This document shows, piece by piece, positions 1 through 11,463 of a DNA stretch of 64,000 bases. Within the stretch, counting starts at the first letter, position 1; every line of letters begins with the position of its first letter. Source of the DNA: Forficula auricularia (lineage: Eukaryota > Arthropoda > Insecta > Dermaptera > Forficulidae); assembly GCA_024734495.1 (NCBI GenBank), contig JALMQS010000411.1, forward strand, positions 533,725 through 597,724, in the 5' to 3' direction. Both the position numbers and the translations under genes were made by a program. A model generated the notes under the pieces. It saw nothing but the letters and a program-made list of their open reading frames with translations. It was not told where the DNA came from and ran no database searches.

Positions 1-59
1 TCTAGATAAAAATAAATGTATTATGAGATATGTAGCTATTAAAGTTTGTATTTTTGTGA

Positions 60-240
60 TTAATTTTATTGAGGATTGAAATTTTGTTTAAATCACAGAT
101 AATTAATTATAATTATTTATTGAACACGAATAAATAATAGAAAAGTATAACGTCGTAGTTATATTGTATTATTTGATCGTGTTCAATAAATAATTATAAT
201 GAATTAATTATCTGTGATTCAAATAAAATTTCAACCCTTA
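60..240. repeat. Palindromic dispersed repeat, family A
   Basis: Two arms of about 60 bp (around 71-130 and 177-237) are inverted copies of each other, both containing 'tttaaatcacagataatta'-like sequence. The spacer holds 'aacgtcgtagtt', a remnant of the end seen in the copies near 14.6 kb and 33.9 kb. Partial copies lie at 13180-13312 and 33918-34130. No coding capacity. Probably a decayed member of the palindromic ribozyme group, but the ribozyme core is gone here. Confidence 0.75.
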
Positions 241-454
241 ATAAATGTATTATCTAAGAAAAAATCTACAGAATTTAAAATATTATATACAAGTAAAAAT
301 AAAAAGTTTTCAACTGTAAATATTCATATGTTGTAAAAAAATGCACTATAATATTTTCTTTGGTTTGCACCTCCTATAATTATAGGATATTATACCGGTA
401 TAATAATATAATCAGACACCTTTGTGGTGGTCCGAACCTTGCCACCATCACGCG

Positions 455-790
455 GCGACTCTTATTATGGGGAGGGTCGAATTTTGTGTGGGGTCAAAGC
501 TAAAAAATATTTTTTTCTCATAGAGTATAAGGTGTAAGGCTACTTCAAGCAGATTTAAGTTTAATTTTTCAAAAATTTGTTTCGATTTAAAATGAGAAAT
601 TCAAACTGACTGTTTTTATGTGATTTGTGTAACTTATGACTGTAGAAACGGCTTAATATGAAATTATGAAAAATTCTACAATACACCTTAAATAAGAACC
701 AATTTGATATCTTAAGAATATTGAAAGTTTTAAGGTACGGAACCCTCGAAATGCGGTTCTACTGACACTTGGTCTGCTTATTATTTATTT
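455..790 (+). repeat. Dispersed repeat, family C
   Basis: Begins near a 'ttattatggggagggtcgaa' segment and ends with 'aaggtacggaaccctcgaa'. It shares order and spacing of blocks with the copies at 900-1300, 8945-9400 and 42930-43400. Noncoding. The 'ggtacggaaccct...cttggtc' ending resembles a repeat I know from many arthropod genomes; the transposon class is unknown to me. Confidence 0.65.
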
Positions 791-899
791 ATTTTCTGGG
801 TTTTATTCAGTAGTAAAACTTGTATACTATAATTTGTGTGGATTTAATCTCAGCCTGTCTGTCAGAGCATTGTAGCTGGTTAACTAAAAACGATAGAAA

Positions 900-1300
900 C
901 TTGTAATTAACAAGCTAAATGTAGTAGAATTATTATCATGGGTAGGGTGGAATTTTTTGTGAGGTCGAAAATAAAAAATATTTTTCTTTCATGGGGTATA
1001 ATGAATTCCTTTACAAATCTTTTTAAGAATAATTATGTAGGTTTAATTTTTTTATTTTTTTATTTAATTCATTGAGAATACGGTGTGAGAGAGCCCAAAT
1101 GGCCAATTTTTAAGTTATTTTTGTATCAGTCAGAGTTTAGAAGTGGCTTTACCCAAAATTTTGAAAAATTTCCATTGTATCCATTGTATTCTTATCAGCT
1201 ACATATAAAAATGAATTTGATATCTCAAGTATTTACGAAGATATAAGGTACGAAACCCTGGGAATACGTTCTGACTCGCACTAGTCCGCCTTATTTATTT
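900..1300 (+). repeat. Dispersed repeat, family C, second copy
   Basis: Contains 'gggtagggtggaatttttt', 'gtcgaaaataaaaaatattt' and the ending 'aaggtacgaaaccctggga' followed by 'ctgactcgcactagtccg'. Lies in the same orientation just downstream of the first copy and is diverged from it, so it is an old pair rather than a recent duplication. No open frame. Confidence 0.65.
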
Positions 1301-2440
1301 AATGATAATGATGCAAGAAGGTGCAATATCCATTCAATCTAGCTTCACTGAAATATACCTAAGGCTCTGGTTATATGTTAATGATTTTGTTTCTTGACCG
1401 TTTAACCAGAATTTATCAAATTTTGAATACATAAATTTTAACAAACATTGGATTACGTGAAAACGAGTGATGCCAGTCCGTCTACGTCCGTGTGAATGTC
1501 AAAAAAACAATAAAGAATTTTGGTTATTTTAATAACAATTTGTTTAAAACTAGTGGATGATATGAAGAAGAAAGAATTCCATGCATGAAAATTAGCCACG
1601 GCGCAAGTGCGAGTGAAACATTTTTACTCATATTCAATGATTTTGTTTATTTATTTTTTAATTAATGAAAATAATTCAAGAGAGTACATTACTTATTGAA
1701 TATAAAATTGATTAAAAAAAATCTGATAGGACTTTGCTATACGAAATTTGCTAAACTAAAATTCCTTAATTAAATTAAGAAAATAACATCCTGGATTAAA
1801 TATTTTAGTGCTGTCTAATGTGAAATACTACAAAAACCTTTAATCGAAATTTTTGAAATCTTGAATATAGAAGTTTTGACTAATATTGGGACCATGTGAA
1901 AAAGACTATTTACCCTCAGTATCTCTATAAATGACGGAATAAATCATATTCTTAGCATTTTTCTAAAACGTTAAACTATATCTGCCGGGCTGAGAGAGTG
2001 AAGCTCTCCATGGAATTTATTCCAAAATTTATATTATATTTTATTATTATTATTTTTTTATTATTCGCTTTTAGAAATGTCTGAAACGAGAAGAGAAATT
2101 ATTTTCAATCATATTTTTACTTTATGGCAAACACGCATTATGTTGTATTCATTTATAAAAAAAATGGGATCTTTTCATATTTAATTATTTAAGGCATTTT
2201 TTAATTATCTCAAAAAATGTTAAAATAATTTGAATAATAATCATTTTCAAGGATGATTTTTCTCTCTATTTCTGACCGCCCAATGGGCTTCGTCTGCCGA
2301 AAAGTATCTTGATAATCACAGGGCTTATATTATTTTCTGAAAAGTGCTTATTTGGTAGTTTTGAGCTTATAAAGGACTTTAAATGGGGCGTTGCAAAATA
2401 AATAATTAAATAAATATAATTGAAGATGAAAAAAAGGTTA
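1301..2440. other. AT-rich stretch, nothing recognised
   Basis: Low-complexity AT-rich DNA with short T and A runs. I see no coding frame, tRNA-like box, terminal inverted repeat or copy elsewhere in the window. Confidence 0.4.
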
Positions 2441-2442
2441 TT

Positions 2443-2682
2443 GGATAAAAAATACTTGGTAGGTTTCACATTAAGATATAAAAAATACAACGAATTTATT
2501 TTTGGAGAATCTTTAATCTCGATATACTAGTATATATTTAGGGTGACTAACCCATCAATTACTTTCTGTTTCTCCTGAAGATGGGTTAGTCACCCGAAAT
2601 ATATACTAGTATATCGAGATTAAAGATTGTATTTTTTATATCTTAATGTGAAACCTACCAAGTATTTTTTATCCAATAATTT
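2443..2682. mobile_element. Palindromic ribozyme-bearing repeat, family B
   Basis: A ~240-bp foldback. The outer arms read 'cttggtaggtttcacattaa' and its reverse complement, and pairing continues inward almost without interruption to about 2548/2583. The same arms occur at 6990-7650, and single-arm pieces lie near 5816-5855 and 60540-60630. There is no open frame. The right arm contains a hammerhead-like fold (see 2571-2619); the left arm carries the same segment with core changes. Looks like a non-autonomous element; a long-TIR MITE is the alternative. Confidence 0.8.
2571..2619 (+). ncRNA. Hammerhead ribozyme-like motif, type I, hairpin stem III
   Basis: CTGAAGA at 2575-2581 (position 7 of the core is free in the consensus CUGANGA), stem II GGGT/ACCC (2583-2586 with 2592-2595) preceded by one extra T, and GAAA at 2596-2599. 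The following AT-rich segment folds back as stem III ending in U, then C at 2615 as the predicted cleavage nucleotide (AUC). Stem I: TCTC 2571-2574 pairs GAGA 2616-2619, and CTTT 2562-2565 can pair AAAG 2622-2625. In the left arm the GAAA and CUGA cores are mutated. Activity is inferred, not shown. Confidence 0.65.
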
Positions 2683-2689
2683 TAAAAAA

Positions 2690-3820
2690 TGTTTCACCAA
2701 GTACCAACACCAAATTCCTTAAAAACTATTGAAAAAAAAGGTATTAAACCTTTATGATAACTACAAATTTAGATAAAATATATAAGTAATGTGATTTGTT
2801 TCTTCATTCATTATAAATAAAAAATCCTTCCCTTTTTGACTTTATATCGAAATATATACCTAACTTTCTTGTATGAGTTTTTGCCCCTAATAATTGCGAA
2901 AGTAAGAATATATCAAGAACGGAAGTATATTGAATGTTTGTTCTAGTGCCACAATGTTTGTTTTTCCTAAAAGAAAAAGTGATTCAAATTCGGACTTTTT
3001 ATAAAGTTACCTCGTACCTCCCCCTCTGTTCTTTCTTTAAGATTTTTTCATTTAACAATCAGTACAAATTAATAAACGTAGCTTAATTAAGCTAGGTAAA
3101 GAATTGAATCTTGAAATTCAGATATGGATGATCCTCTTATCAGATCAAGTGTCAAAGTAGAAAAATAATTTAAGGAACCTCCCCTAATAGAAAATTATTA
3201 TGAAAAAACAATTTTGTGAAACTTTAGAGATGTGAAATGATTCATGAAGGTAGCTTAGTTTTTTAAACATTATTTTGGTCGTCTTAAATCAAAATAAATA
3301 ACTCAAATTCTTACTCCTACCTTTCTTTTTAAATTACTAGGAATTAAATGCTGTTAAATAATATTTTATTATCCATTTGAAATTATGGGAAAATTATTTA
3401 CGATATTTCAAAGTCAAAGCCAATATTAAAAAGCCCTTCATTCTCTTTATTTTCGATTGCAAATGTCAGAAGGTAGATTTTATAGGTGTTTAAAACCTTT
3501 TAGCATTCATATCATTAAATATACATATATGCATACTTATAATAGAAAGTCCGACTGTGTGTGTCTTTCCTTATTAAATTACTCAGGTTTGAATCTATCA
3601 ACATTTACTCCGGAAACTGATCGTGTATTTGATAGGAAATTTCAATTAATCTTTGTTTTATATCACGTATTGTTTAAACGTCTACTCCTAAGACCTACAG
3701 TAGTGGAATATGAAATTAGACAGATATAAACATTAAATCATCAGTTAAAATTACAAATATAAAATAAGAATTTTTCAAGTTTATATATAAGAGATGTTAT
3801 TACATAAATTTGTTGCTGTT
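2690..3820. other. AT-rich stretch, nothing recognised
   Basis: No repeat copy, TIR or RNA motif recognised. A 90-codon open frame at 3457-3729 (+) has no recognisable domain, no splice or initiation context and AT-driven composition; I treat it as chance. Confidence 0.4.
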
Positions 3821-3821
3821 C

Positions 3822-3912
3822 CCTCTTTGAGAATCGAACCCAAGTGGCAAAAATGATATCAGGACGATTGACACTTGTGTGCGATCCCCGAGGGGGGCAT
3901 TAGTCCTTTTAG
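3822..3912 (-). repeat. tRNA-derived SINE fragment
   Basis: On the minus strand 'cacttgggttcgattctc' matches the RNA polymerase III B box (GGTTCGANNCC). A second B-box-like string, 'ctcggggatcgcac', lies upstream. Similar 'GGGTTYGATTCCCGA' strings occur at 5378-5450 and 57495-57545. No intact tRNA cloverleaf can be drawn, so this is a tRNA-related repeat and not a tRNA gene. Confidence 0.45.
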
Positions 3913-4250
3913 CTTATGAACAAACTGTTCTAGAATCATATAATATTAAATAGCCTTCGAAAATTCTGATTTTAAATTGAATTTAGTCTGAAACTTAATC
4001 CTAGACTAGCTAGAGTTATGAAAAGATAAAGTTTTTTCATAATTCAAAAAACACCAGTTACTATATATATAATCAATTAAAATAACATACATTCTTTAAC
4101 CCCTGCGAATTTAATATTAAACATCGGGAAATTAGGAGTTGTTTCATTTTTTTTAAATTAAAAACAAAACAAACAACTTAGGGTTTAGAAGCAATATCAG
4201 TATAAGTCAATGACATTAAAAATGAGAAAGAGCTTTTTGTGAGATATCTT

Positions 4251-5235
4251 TTTAACCGACTTCAAAAAAGGAGGAGGTTCTCTATTCGACTGATTTTTTT
4301 TTATGTCTATGTTACCTCATATCTCCGCCAATTGTGAACAGATTTTGATGATTTTTTTGCATTGGGTTCAGTCTAGCTTCCGATTGGTCCCCGTTTTGTT
4401 TTCATTTGTATTGGACCTTCTTTGATATGTTTGTTCAGGCATAGCTCCTTTATTTATGAACCGATTTTAATGATTCTTTTTTTATTGGAAAGAGAGTACC
4501 TTAGGGGTAGTACCATATTAATTTAGTCAAGTTCTGAAGATATGATCAATGACGAAATAACGTAAATCTCCAATTCTTATGACCAAATAATCGAAATTAT
4601 AATAAATATAATCTTTTATAAAAAAATCTTAAAAAACATTCATTTAAAACCCGCAAACGTTTCGAGAGAATTTCTATATTTATGAATTGAATTTTATTAT
4701 CATTTTGTGATTCATTCGCCCTACGCTTTCTCGTACGAAATGCATTCAAGGTATTATATTAAGTCACTATTAATAACATCACTAAAAAGAGAAAATAAAA
4801 ATAATTTTTATAAAAAAAAAATAAATACAGACTTCAAAAAAATTAAATGCAACAAATAAAATAATAATAACTCAAAAATAAAATAAAATTCACTAAAAGG
4901 TATAAAATAATTATCTTATTTAGTTACAACTAAACGAAGAAATATTAACATGAAATCGCGTTTTGAAGTCGGTGCTAAAGAATCTATATAAGCGAGCTTA
5001 CCCGCCACACTAAGTAAGATCAGTCGAGTTCGATTTATAAAATGTATATGTTTTGCACCGACTTCAAAACGCGATTTCATGTTAATATTTCGTCGTTTAG
5101 TTGTGGCTAAATAAGATAATTATATTTCAAGCCTCGTTCTTCGATAATTAAAAACTTGTAGTACGTCTCGTGGTCCAACTCCCTATCACACAAAACTTAT
5201 ATTTTTATAAAAATTATTTTCTCCATAGTATTTAT
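4251..5235 (+). mobile_element. Foldback dispersed element, family D
   Basis: Starts 'ttaaccgacttcaaaaaagg' and runs through a block shared with the reverse copy at 32960-33912. Its distal part is a palindrome: the arm with 'catgaaatcgcgttttgaag' (about 4915-4975) is repeated in reverse at 5055-5125 around a ~70-bp loop containing 'atataagcgagctta'. No open frame. The 5' block is a repeat I know from many arthropods; its class is uncertain to me. The right arm decays beyond about 5130, so the right edge is approximate. Confidence 0.7.
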
Positions 5236-5377
5236 TTCAATTTCTTTTAAGATGTAGAGCAATTTTGTATTTTCCATTGAAGAGATTCTTTTAAATTTAA
5301 TTAAAAAAACAAAAACAAAAATAACACTACTACGGGCGTATCAAAGATTTTCTTGGATATTTTATTTATTTACTGTC

Positions 5378-5450
5378 ATAAGGGGATTCATTCCTTCGGG
5401 AATCAAACCCAAGTGCCAAATGACAATCCAGGCTTTTTATTTTTTCTTAA
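5378..5450 (-). repeat. tRNA-derived SINE fragment
   Basis: The minus strand reads 'cacttgggtttgattcccga' followed by 'aggaatgaatcccctt', the B-box half of a tRNA-related repeat like the piece at 3822-3912. The A box is not recognisable. Short relic only. Confidence 0.4.
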
Positions 5451-5454
5451 GAGG

Positions 5455-6985
5455 AACGATCTTTTAAGCTTTAGAAAAAACTCCTCTAAAAACAATAAAA
5501 CATTCAAAAATTATATAACATAGATCAATTATCAATTATCTATTTGTTTTTTAATATTCTACTCAGTCATATCAAAGTAGTCAATTTAAGTATTAATTAT
5601 ATTTTAAAAATAGTAGAGAGAGATTAACATTCAATAATCTATTTCTCAATTCTGTTACTAATTACCTTCATCAGAACATTTTTTTGTCAGCAAAGAGTTT
5701 GAGCTCGAAAGAGCTATAGTTTATTAACACTAGATTGTCTGCCGAATTTCAGCTCAATCGTTCAATATTTCATGATAAAGTTTTTAAGGAATTTAGTGTT
5801 GGTACTTGGTGAAACATTTTTTAAAATTATTGGATAAAAAATACTTGGTAGGTGGAGCTGCGAAATGAGCTCATATTTTTATTGAAAGATCAAAATTGCA
5901 AATTTAATAACTTTTCAAAATTCGAATACGCCGCGCTTTTTTAATTAATTTCAAAATATACATTTAACATTTATTCGGTCTTAAATTCGATATAATTTTT
6001 TTTTTTTTAGTCCTCAATTTTTTCAATAAAAATTGTTTTTATTAAATCAATTATTTTACATGAATTAATGTATACATTGTATTTTAGCTTCGATTCCGGA
6101 GATTGCTTCTCCACCATCGAGATGTCCTTAATCATCTTTTAGTCCTTGTTTTAATAAGAGAAAAAACTAATTATAGAAAAAAAAACCTCTTTTCCGATAA
6201 TATATTCCAATACCATATTGCGGAAATTAATCCATCATCCCATTCTATCACCAATTCCATTCGATATAATTATTTCTAAAATGATTTAATATAATAAATT
6301 CAATTAAAAACATTGACCGGGAAATACCAAATGATTATTCAAATATTTATTTTGACTCCCGGAAACCTTATTTAAGCCGAGATCCCACTCTGAACAAGCC
6401 TCTTGCTCAAATCCATTTTTCCGTGTACATATGTCCTTATGACCACAATTTTGTCGCGTTGTCTTTTGATGGAATGAGTTTTTGAGCATAATGATCGGAC
6501 GATAAGGTAGGTCTTTAATTGATATTACTTGTGTTTAGAAACTTTTTATGTTGTAATCTTTACTTATAAATGTTTTTTGTGTATAAGGTCCGACGTCTTA
6601 CCGGGATAAACCCGAATTGAAAAGATCTCCAAGGGACCGTATCCACCAGCAACGCTATTCAAGCTTTCGTTGCAAACTGGGATATTGGCTACCCACACAC
6701 AACAAAGACATTGATCATAAAAATCAATTTAACTAAATTTTTATCGTTTTCTTCAAATTTTACTTGTTTTCCATTTGTTAATAAAATCATTTAAAACTAA
6801 ATTGGTTTCTTTTTAATTTCTTTACCTGATAATCTAAACATATTCATTTTACACCTTTTGAAAGATATTTAATTCCTATTAATCTACAGTCCACTAATTA
6901 TTAATCGAAACCACAGCAATTTTAATTGAACACTAATTTTTTAAACCCGAGCCTCAGAAACTTAATTTTTTTTAGAAGCTGACAG
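5455..6985. other. Mostly unrecognised AT-rich DNA
   Basis: About 5770-5860 repeats, in reverse, the sequence flanking the family B palindrome at 2640-2740 ('ttggtgaaacattttttaaa' then 'ggataaaaaatacttggtag'), showing that family B is wider than its palindrome. The rest, including a GC-richer patch near 6590-6700, matches nothing else in the window and has no long frame. Confidence 0.45.
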
Positions 6986-7045
6986 CTCCAGTAGGTTTCA
7001 CATTAAGATATAAAAATAAAACGAATTTATTTTTGGAGAGACTTT

Positions 7046-7100
7046 AATCTCGATATATATATTTCGGGTGGCTAACCCATCTTCAAGAGCAACAGAAAGT
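7046..7100 (-). ncRNA. Hammerhead-like motif in family B left arm
   Basis: The minus strand gives TTGAAGA (C3 of the core changed to T), stem II GGGT/ACCC-type pairing, GAAA, an alternating AT stem III, then C followed by GAGATTAAAG as stem I. The fold is the same as at 2571-2619 but the C3 change would be expected to weaken catalysis. The opposite arm of this copy has CTGAAATA and is also damaged. Confidence 0.45.
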
Positions 7101-7140
7101 AACTGAAATATGGGTTATCCACCCGAAATATATATATATA

Positions 7141-7575
7141 TTATAATGATATTGATACAAGAAGAAGTTGCACCAAGAAGGTATAACCTCTGTAGTCCGT
7201 GGTGGACCCTTGTATCGTGAAGATAAGGAGAGATTTAGGGATTGGGTAGCAGTCGAAGGTATCTGTGGATGCCGGTCTTGAAAGATTGAAGGTTATAAGT
7301 TGCTGGAAAGACGGTCGGGGGAAGAGAGTTCCAGTCTCTAGATGTCATATGGATAAATGAATTGGCGAATACGTTTGTTCGATTAGTATCCAGTTTAAGC
7401 GCGTAGGGGTGTTGAATATTAGAAAATCGTGTATTTCGCCCAAATGAAGCCTTTGGTGGAATTATCGATTTTATTTCGTCAGAACAAAAGGCATGGTAAT
7501 ATCTATAAAAAAGAGAAAGGGCGGAGACAGATCTACGATGGGCTAGGGAGTCGAGAGTGTCAGTTAATGTAGGAT
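7141..7575 (-). pseudogene. LINE reverse-transcriptase ORF, C-terminal relic
   Basis: Read on the minus strand, the frame encodes the extreme C-terminus typical of jockey/CR1-group non-LTR retrotransposon ORF2: 'QHPYALK', 'RTNVFANSFI', 'WNSLPPTVF', 'NLQSFKTGIHRYL', then a stop and a ~110-bp tail ending 'gtatcaatatcattataa'. These lines recur at 47978-48300 and 50640-51150. The reverse transcriptase core is absent: a 5'-truncated dead copy, inserted in a family B palindrome. The clade (CR1, L2 or jockey) cannot be fixed from this fragment. Confidence 0.8.
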
Positions 7576-7654
7576 AATATATATCGAGATTAAAGTCTCT
7601 CCAAAAATAAATTTGTTTTATTTTTATATCTTAATGTGAAACCTACCAAGATTT

Positions 7655-8512
7655 TTTATCAAATAATTTCATAATATAACAATTCGATATTTTTCTATAT
7701 ATCTTCATTTTTGAGCAAACCTATCTTGCAATTTTATTTACTCTTATTTAAAATGTTTCACCTTGAACCGACATCGACACCTAACTTTTTTAAAAATTAT
7801 CAAAACCTAATCGTTTTTTCGTTTTGGAAAGCAAACATTTTTGCAATAGAAAAAACTTTTCACTTTGTTCTTTGAATTTTTGTGGATATCGTAGTTTTAT
7901 TTAAGGGAACAGAAAAAATATCATTCGACGAGAAGGCCAATGCTTTTTAGGGAATCAACGGAACGATAAATAATCAAAGCATTAATTTTCATAGCTCTTC
8001 TCGAGTAGAGACTCAATAACTTTTAATAATGAAATGTATATAAAACTTTTCCTTCCCTTGCGGGGGAAAAATACATTTTTTTTAATCAAAGGTTTTACCT
8101 TCATTCTCACAATGTCTTATTTTAAATTATACGTGTGGTGATGGAATTCTATAAGCATGTACGAGCTTTATGTATTAATAGGAAATGCAGAAAATTTCTG
8201 CACTATTAGCAATAAACTATTTTAAATCACTAGATTAAGCGTTCGTTCTAAACAATCACTCATTTAATAAGACTTTCTTTCAATTCAGCTAAAGAGGGCC
8301 AGGATGGATGAGATTAGAGCGTTTTTGCTTACCTTGCAAGTTTCAAGATGAATCCTGACACTAACATTAACACATTAGTTATTATAGTATTATTTTACAT
8401 ATTAGATATCTTATCTTACCTTGATAAATAGGCACTAGTATCCAGGGCCAAAAAATCTTTGCTGCTTAGGGATATGTTCAAAGTTACAAAAAAAAGCATT
8501 GTAGTTCTTGAA
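7655..8512. other. AT-rich stretch, nothing recognised
   Basis: No inverted repeat, tRNA-like box or coding signal. About 7780-7920 has loose similarity to the ancient family H repeat, too weak to call. Confidence 0.35.
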
Positions 8513-8525
8513 CAGTAGTAGTTAA

Positions 8526-8909
8526 TTGAATGTAATGGAAGGCAGCCTAGAGGTAGTGAGGAAAGAAAAAATTAACACATATCAAATAAGGTGTAATTTA
8601 TTGGAATGCTTCCTCCTTTCCTTTCAAACCGACGTTTCGGAGGATTTTTCCCTCCTTCTTCAGGGTTTCAAAGGGTCAATGAATGAAACAAATAAAATGT
8701 TTCCTTCTTCTCTCCACAGTAGTGTTCAAAAACTTTCTTCATTTTTAACGTCGGTTTGAAAGGAAAGGAGGAAGGATTTCAATAAATTACACCTTATTTT
8801 ATATGTGTTAATTTTTTCTTTCCTCACTACCTCTGGGCTGCCTTCCATTACATTCAATTAAAATTTCTACCAGTCCGTCTCTCACCAGAGAAAATTTCGT
8901 TGCAAAAAA
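8526..8909 (+). mobile_element. Palindromic hammerhead retroposon
   Basis: A 384-bp insertion bounded by a perfect 12-bp target-site duplication, agtagtagttaa (8514-8525 and 8910-8921). The element is a palindrome ('tgaatgtaatggaaggcagc' and its reverse complement, ending near 8861) followed by a tail 'accagtccgtctctc' and a short A run, so the 3' end is on the right. The tail is shared with 16375-16711 and 58501-58846. The left arm carries an intact hammerhead-like fold on the minus strand; the right arm has lost the core. Duplication length and the A-rich 3' end argue for retrotransposition rather than a cut-and-paste MITE. Confidence 0.85.
8620..8674 (-). ncRNA. Hammerhead ribozyme-like motif, type I
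   Basis: On the minus strand: stem I strand CCTTTGAAACC (8674-8664), CTGAAGA (8663-8657), an extra A, stem II GGAGG/CCTCC, GAAA (8638-8635), then CGTC giving the self-complementary ACGU stem III and a GUC cleavage site, then GGTTTGAAAGG (8630-8620). The two stem I strands pair over 5 + 5 bp around one G/G mismatch. A stem III of this size would need dimers to be stable, as described for Penelope-type hammerheads. Confidence 0.7.
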
Positions 8910-8944
8910 AGTAGTAGTTAACTTCTTCAAAATTAAAAATCTTA

Positions 8945-9400
8945 ATTAAATGATTAATTTGGGGATGAACGAATTTTTTGAGGGGTCGAAAATAAAAAAA
9001 ATATTTTTCTATCTTCTATAAAAGTGTGCGGTAGAATTCGGTTGTTTTTCTTCTTTCTTATTTAAGATTTCAACTTGTCTATAGAAATAGATTTAAATTT
9101 TCTAAGAAAATCACAAGAGGGTGTCATATATTAGATCCGAGATGGAATGGATTATTTTTAATTACATGTCAGAAGTTTTTTTCATTTAATTCATTTTAAA
9201 ATGACTGTATGAGAAAGCCTCGAAGGGAAACTTTTTAGGGGATTATTATACCTGACGGCATTTAGAATTGACTTAACTTAAATTAAAGAAAAGTTTTCAC
9301 AAATTCGCTCATTCTCTCCTTATTGACGACAAATAAGAATGAATTTGATATATGGAGTATTTTGAAAGATTCTTCTTCAAGTGCCATACTCGATTCTGAC
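8945..9400 (+). repeat. Dispersed repeat, family C, third copy
   Basis: Carries 'gaggggtcgaaaataaaaaa', 'attttaaaatgactgtatga' and 'gaatgaatttgatatatgg' in the same order as 900-1300. It is more diverged and its terminal 'ggtacgaaaccct' is degraded to 'aagtgccatactcgattctg'. Noncoding. Confidence 0.6.
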
Positions 9401-9424
9401 CTCTCCATTGTAATTTTTTCTGGG

Positions 9425-9535
9425 GAAATTTTTCACAGGGGTGGTTTCCCATTGCCTTCCCCTGAAGGAACCAGATTATAGCCGATCAAATATTCGCAGT
9501 GCGTCGGTCTTGAACCCGCGCTAGCTTGATTAGAA
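9425..9535 (-). repeat. tRNA-like repeat with GGCAATGGGAAACCAC
   Basis: The minus strand has 'gcgggttcaagaccgac' (B-box-like) and, about 60 bases on, 'ggaaggcaatgggaaaccac'. The combination looks like a tRNA-derived SINE body with a conserved central block, but there is one copy only and the A box is unclear. A chance B-box match is the alternative. Confidence 0.35.
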
Positions 9536-9539
9536 GAAT

Positions 9540-11460
9540 TGCTTTTTAAACTTTAAAAACATTTATTTACAATATTATACACTAGGTTTTTAGATTAATA
9601 ATATTATTCTATAAGGTTACAGATTTTATACATATGTTTTATAATTAGTTTCTATGAGCAGTCTCCTGCCTAGTACATTAAGGCTTATACTGCTTTTTTT
9701 CTTAGGCTTTAGATATTTAAGGGTTTATTTAAAATAATCAGTGTTAAGTGCATTGATTATATAAAGTTGTTGGTTTTTAAGATGTTTTCGATTATTTATT
9801 TTACAGGAAAAGTTACAAGAACAAAAAACCTGTTTTCTGTTTTTCTCTTTTTTTTAATAGAATAAAAATAAAAAGGTTTATACTATATTATTAGTCTTTA
9901 AATTATACCTATTTTCTTTTATATGTTTGTGTACTTTGGGGTTTTCCCCGTTGTGTCTCTTAGTCTTTTGGGTTTATCTCTTGTCAGTTTGTTGTGTTTT
10001 AATTGAGTCTCATAGAAAGTTTTCGAGATTCTGATTATAAAATCATCTATTCTTTCTATTTGACTCAATTCGTGCAAGTCGGACGAGGACTTGCTCTTTG
10101 ACCACTCGGACAACCTGACTCCTTTTTGAAAGATATAAGGTACTAAACCCTTGGTGTGCGTCTCCGACTTCCAATTTGACCGGTTTATTTCGTTTAACAT
10201 AGGTCGCAAAAATAATTTAATAATCTCACTGTTCTTTTATCGTCGCTCATATCGTTTATCGTAGCATTACTATATATTAAATGCAGCCTAATATGAAAAA
10301 AAAATTTAATTTTCAAGTAAATTCAATAGTGCGGCGAAAGTAGCCTGCCTGTCGAGCATACTGAGTAATATAGGTGGGAACTATCCTAATTTCAAATAAA
10401 TAAATAAAGTAATTTATGTTAATATAAACTCGAAGATAAAACCTTGATACTTTATTTCCTTTTTATTTTTGCTAATAGTACAATATCTAATAATTTATTC
10501 GAAAGAGGAAAAAGATATACATATCTCTAAGGTTATCGGTTATATTTATACTTTATGCAATAACATTCTTAAATATAAAGGCCCTTAAAAGATACATTAT
10601 GTTTAAAGATAATTATTTTTTATATATAAATTGAAATTAAATCGCATTCGGTAAATCAATAATTGAAGATAGTAATCGATATTAGGGTCTGTTTGTGGTA
10701 GACAATTTTTCGCAATATTCAATTACCAACCGTTATAAAGTAATACTTAAGTATAATAAAAATGTGAGGTTTTATAGTCGCCTTTTTGCAGGACAATCTC
10801 TCTCACCTTACCATTTGAATACCTGCTCTTTTCTCATCTTCAATTACATATGTAATAAAATGCGAATTCTTCGCAAGGGGAAATAAGTCCTTATAAAGCG
10901 TTAGTATCGCGTTATTTAATATATTTTTTTTCAAATTATTATTATTTTTATTTTTTTGTAAAAACTATGAGAAAAATTATTAAATACGAGCTTTTCGTGC
11001 GTGTCTTCGGCACGCCTCGAAGCTCAGCCTCTCCGGGCGGACAGCGTCTCTTCCAAAAATTTTATTCCTCTTAAAAAACCACACTCCAAATGTATAGCTG
11101 TAAACTCACGAAAATACATAGTCTCTTAAAAGTTTCGCCTCATTTTCGTCCTGACACAGGTACAGAAATGAGGCTCTAGATATGAATCTGGAAGTATTTT
11201 TTTTCTATAATCTACAGCATTGTGATATTTTTTGTGTGGAAATAAATTTATTTAAATAAGTGGGATCGTGTGAGGAGGAGAATTATATTATATCATTTTT
11301 TAAAATTTGGGATCGATAATCGATATGGCTCCAAATATTTAAAAGAGATCAGGAGTATGACAGGCTGCTCCAGTATTGTAATGAGAAACTCGTGCATGCG
11401 TGTCTTAAGTCGTTCAATTTTGTAAAAATCAAAAAATAAGAATAACAAAATTTAGATTTT
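9540..11460. other. Mostly unrecognised; family C end at 10095-10205
   Basis: About 10120-10200 repeats the family C terminus ('gatataaggtactaaaccct' followed by 'gcgtctccgacttc'). A 96-codon minus-strand frame overlaps it (9919-10209) and is therefore not treated as a gene. A GC-richer island at about 10985-11065 ('gtgcgtgtcttcggcacgcc', a short hairpin) has no match elsewhere in the window. Confidence 0.45.
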
Positions 11461-11463
11461 TTG

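Larger units (their letters stand above)
6990..7650. mobile_element. Family B palindromic repeat split by a LINE
   Basis: Left arm begins 'gtaggtttcacattaagata' near 6992 and the mirror-image arm ends at 7649. The inner hairpin (about 7060-7135) resembles that of 2443-2682. The right arm is interrupted between 'atatatatat' near 7140 and 'atatatatcgagattaaag' near 7580 by a minus-strand LINE 3' end. Removing 7141-7575 restores the palindrome, so the LINE arrived later. Confidence 0.8.

Noticed and set aside
9919..10209. 96-codon minus-strand frame
   Set aside because: Overlaps the terminus of dispersed repeat family C and shows no recognisable domain.
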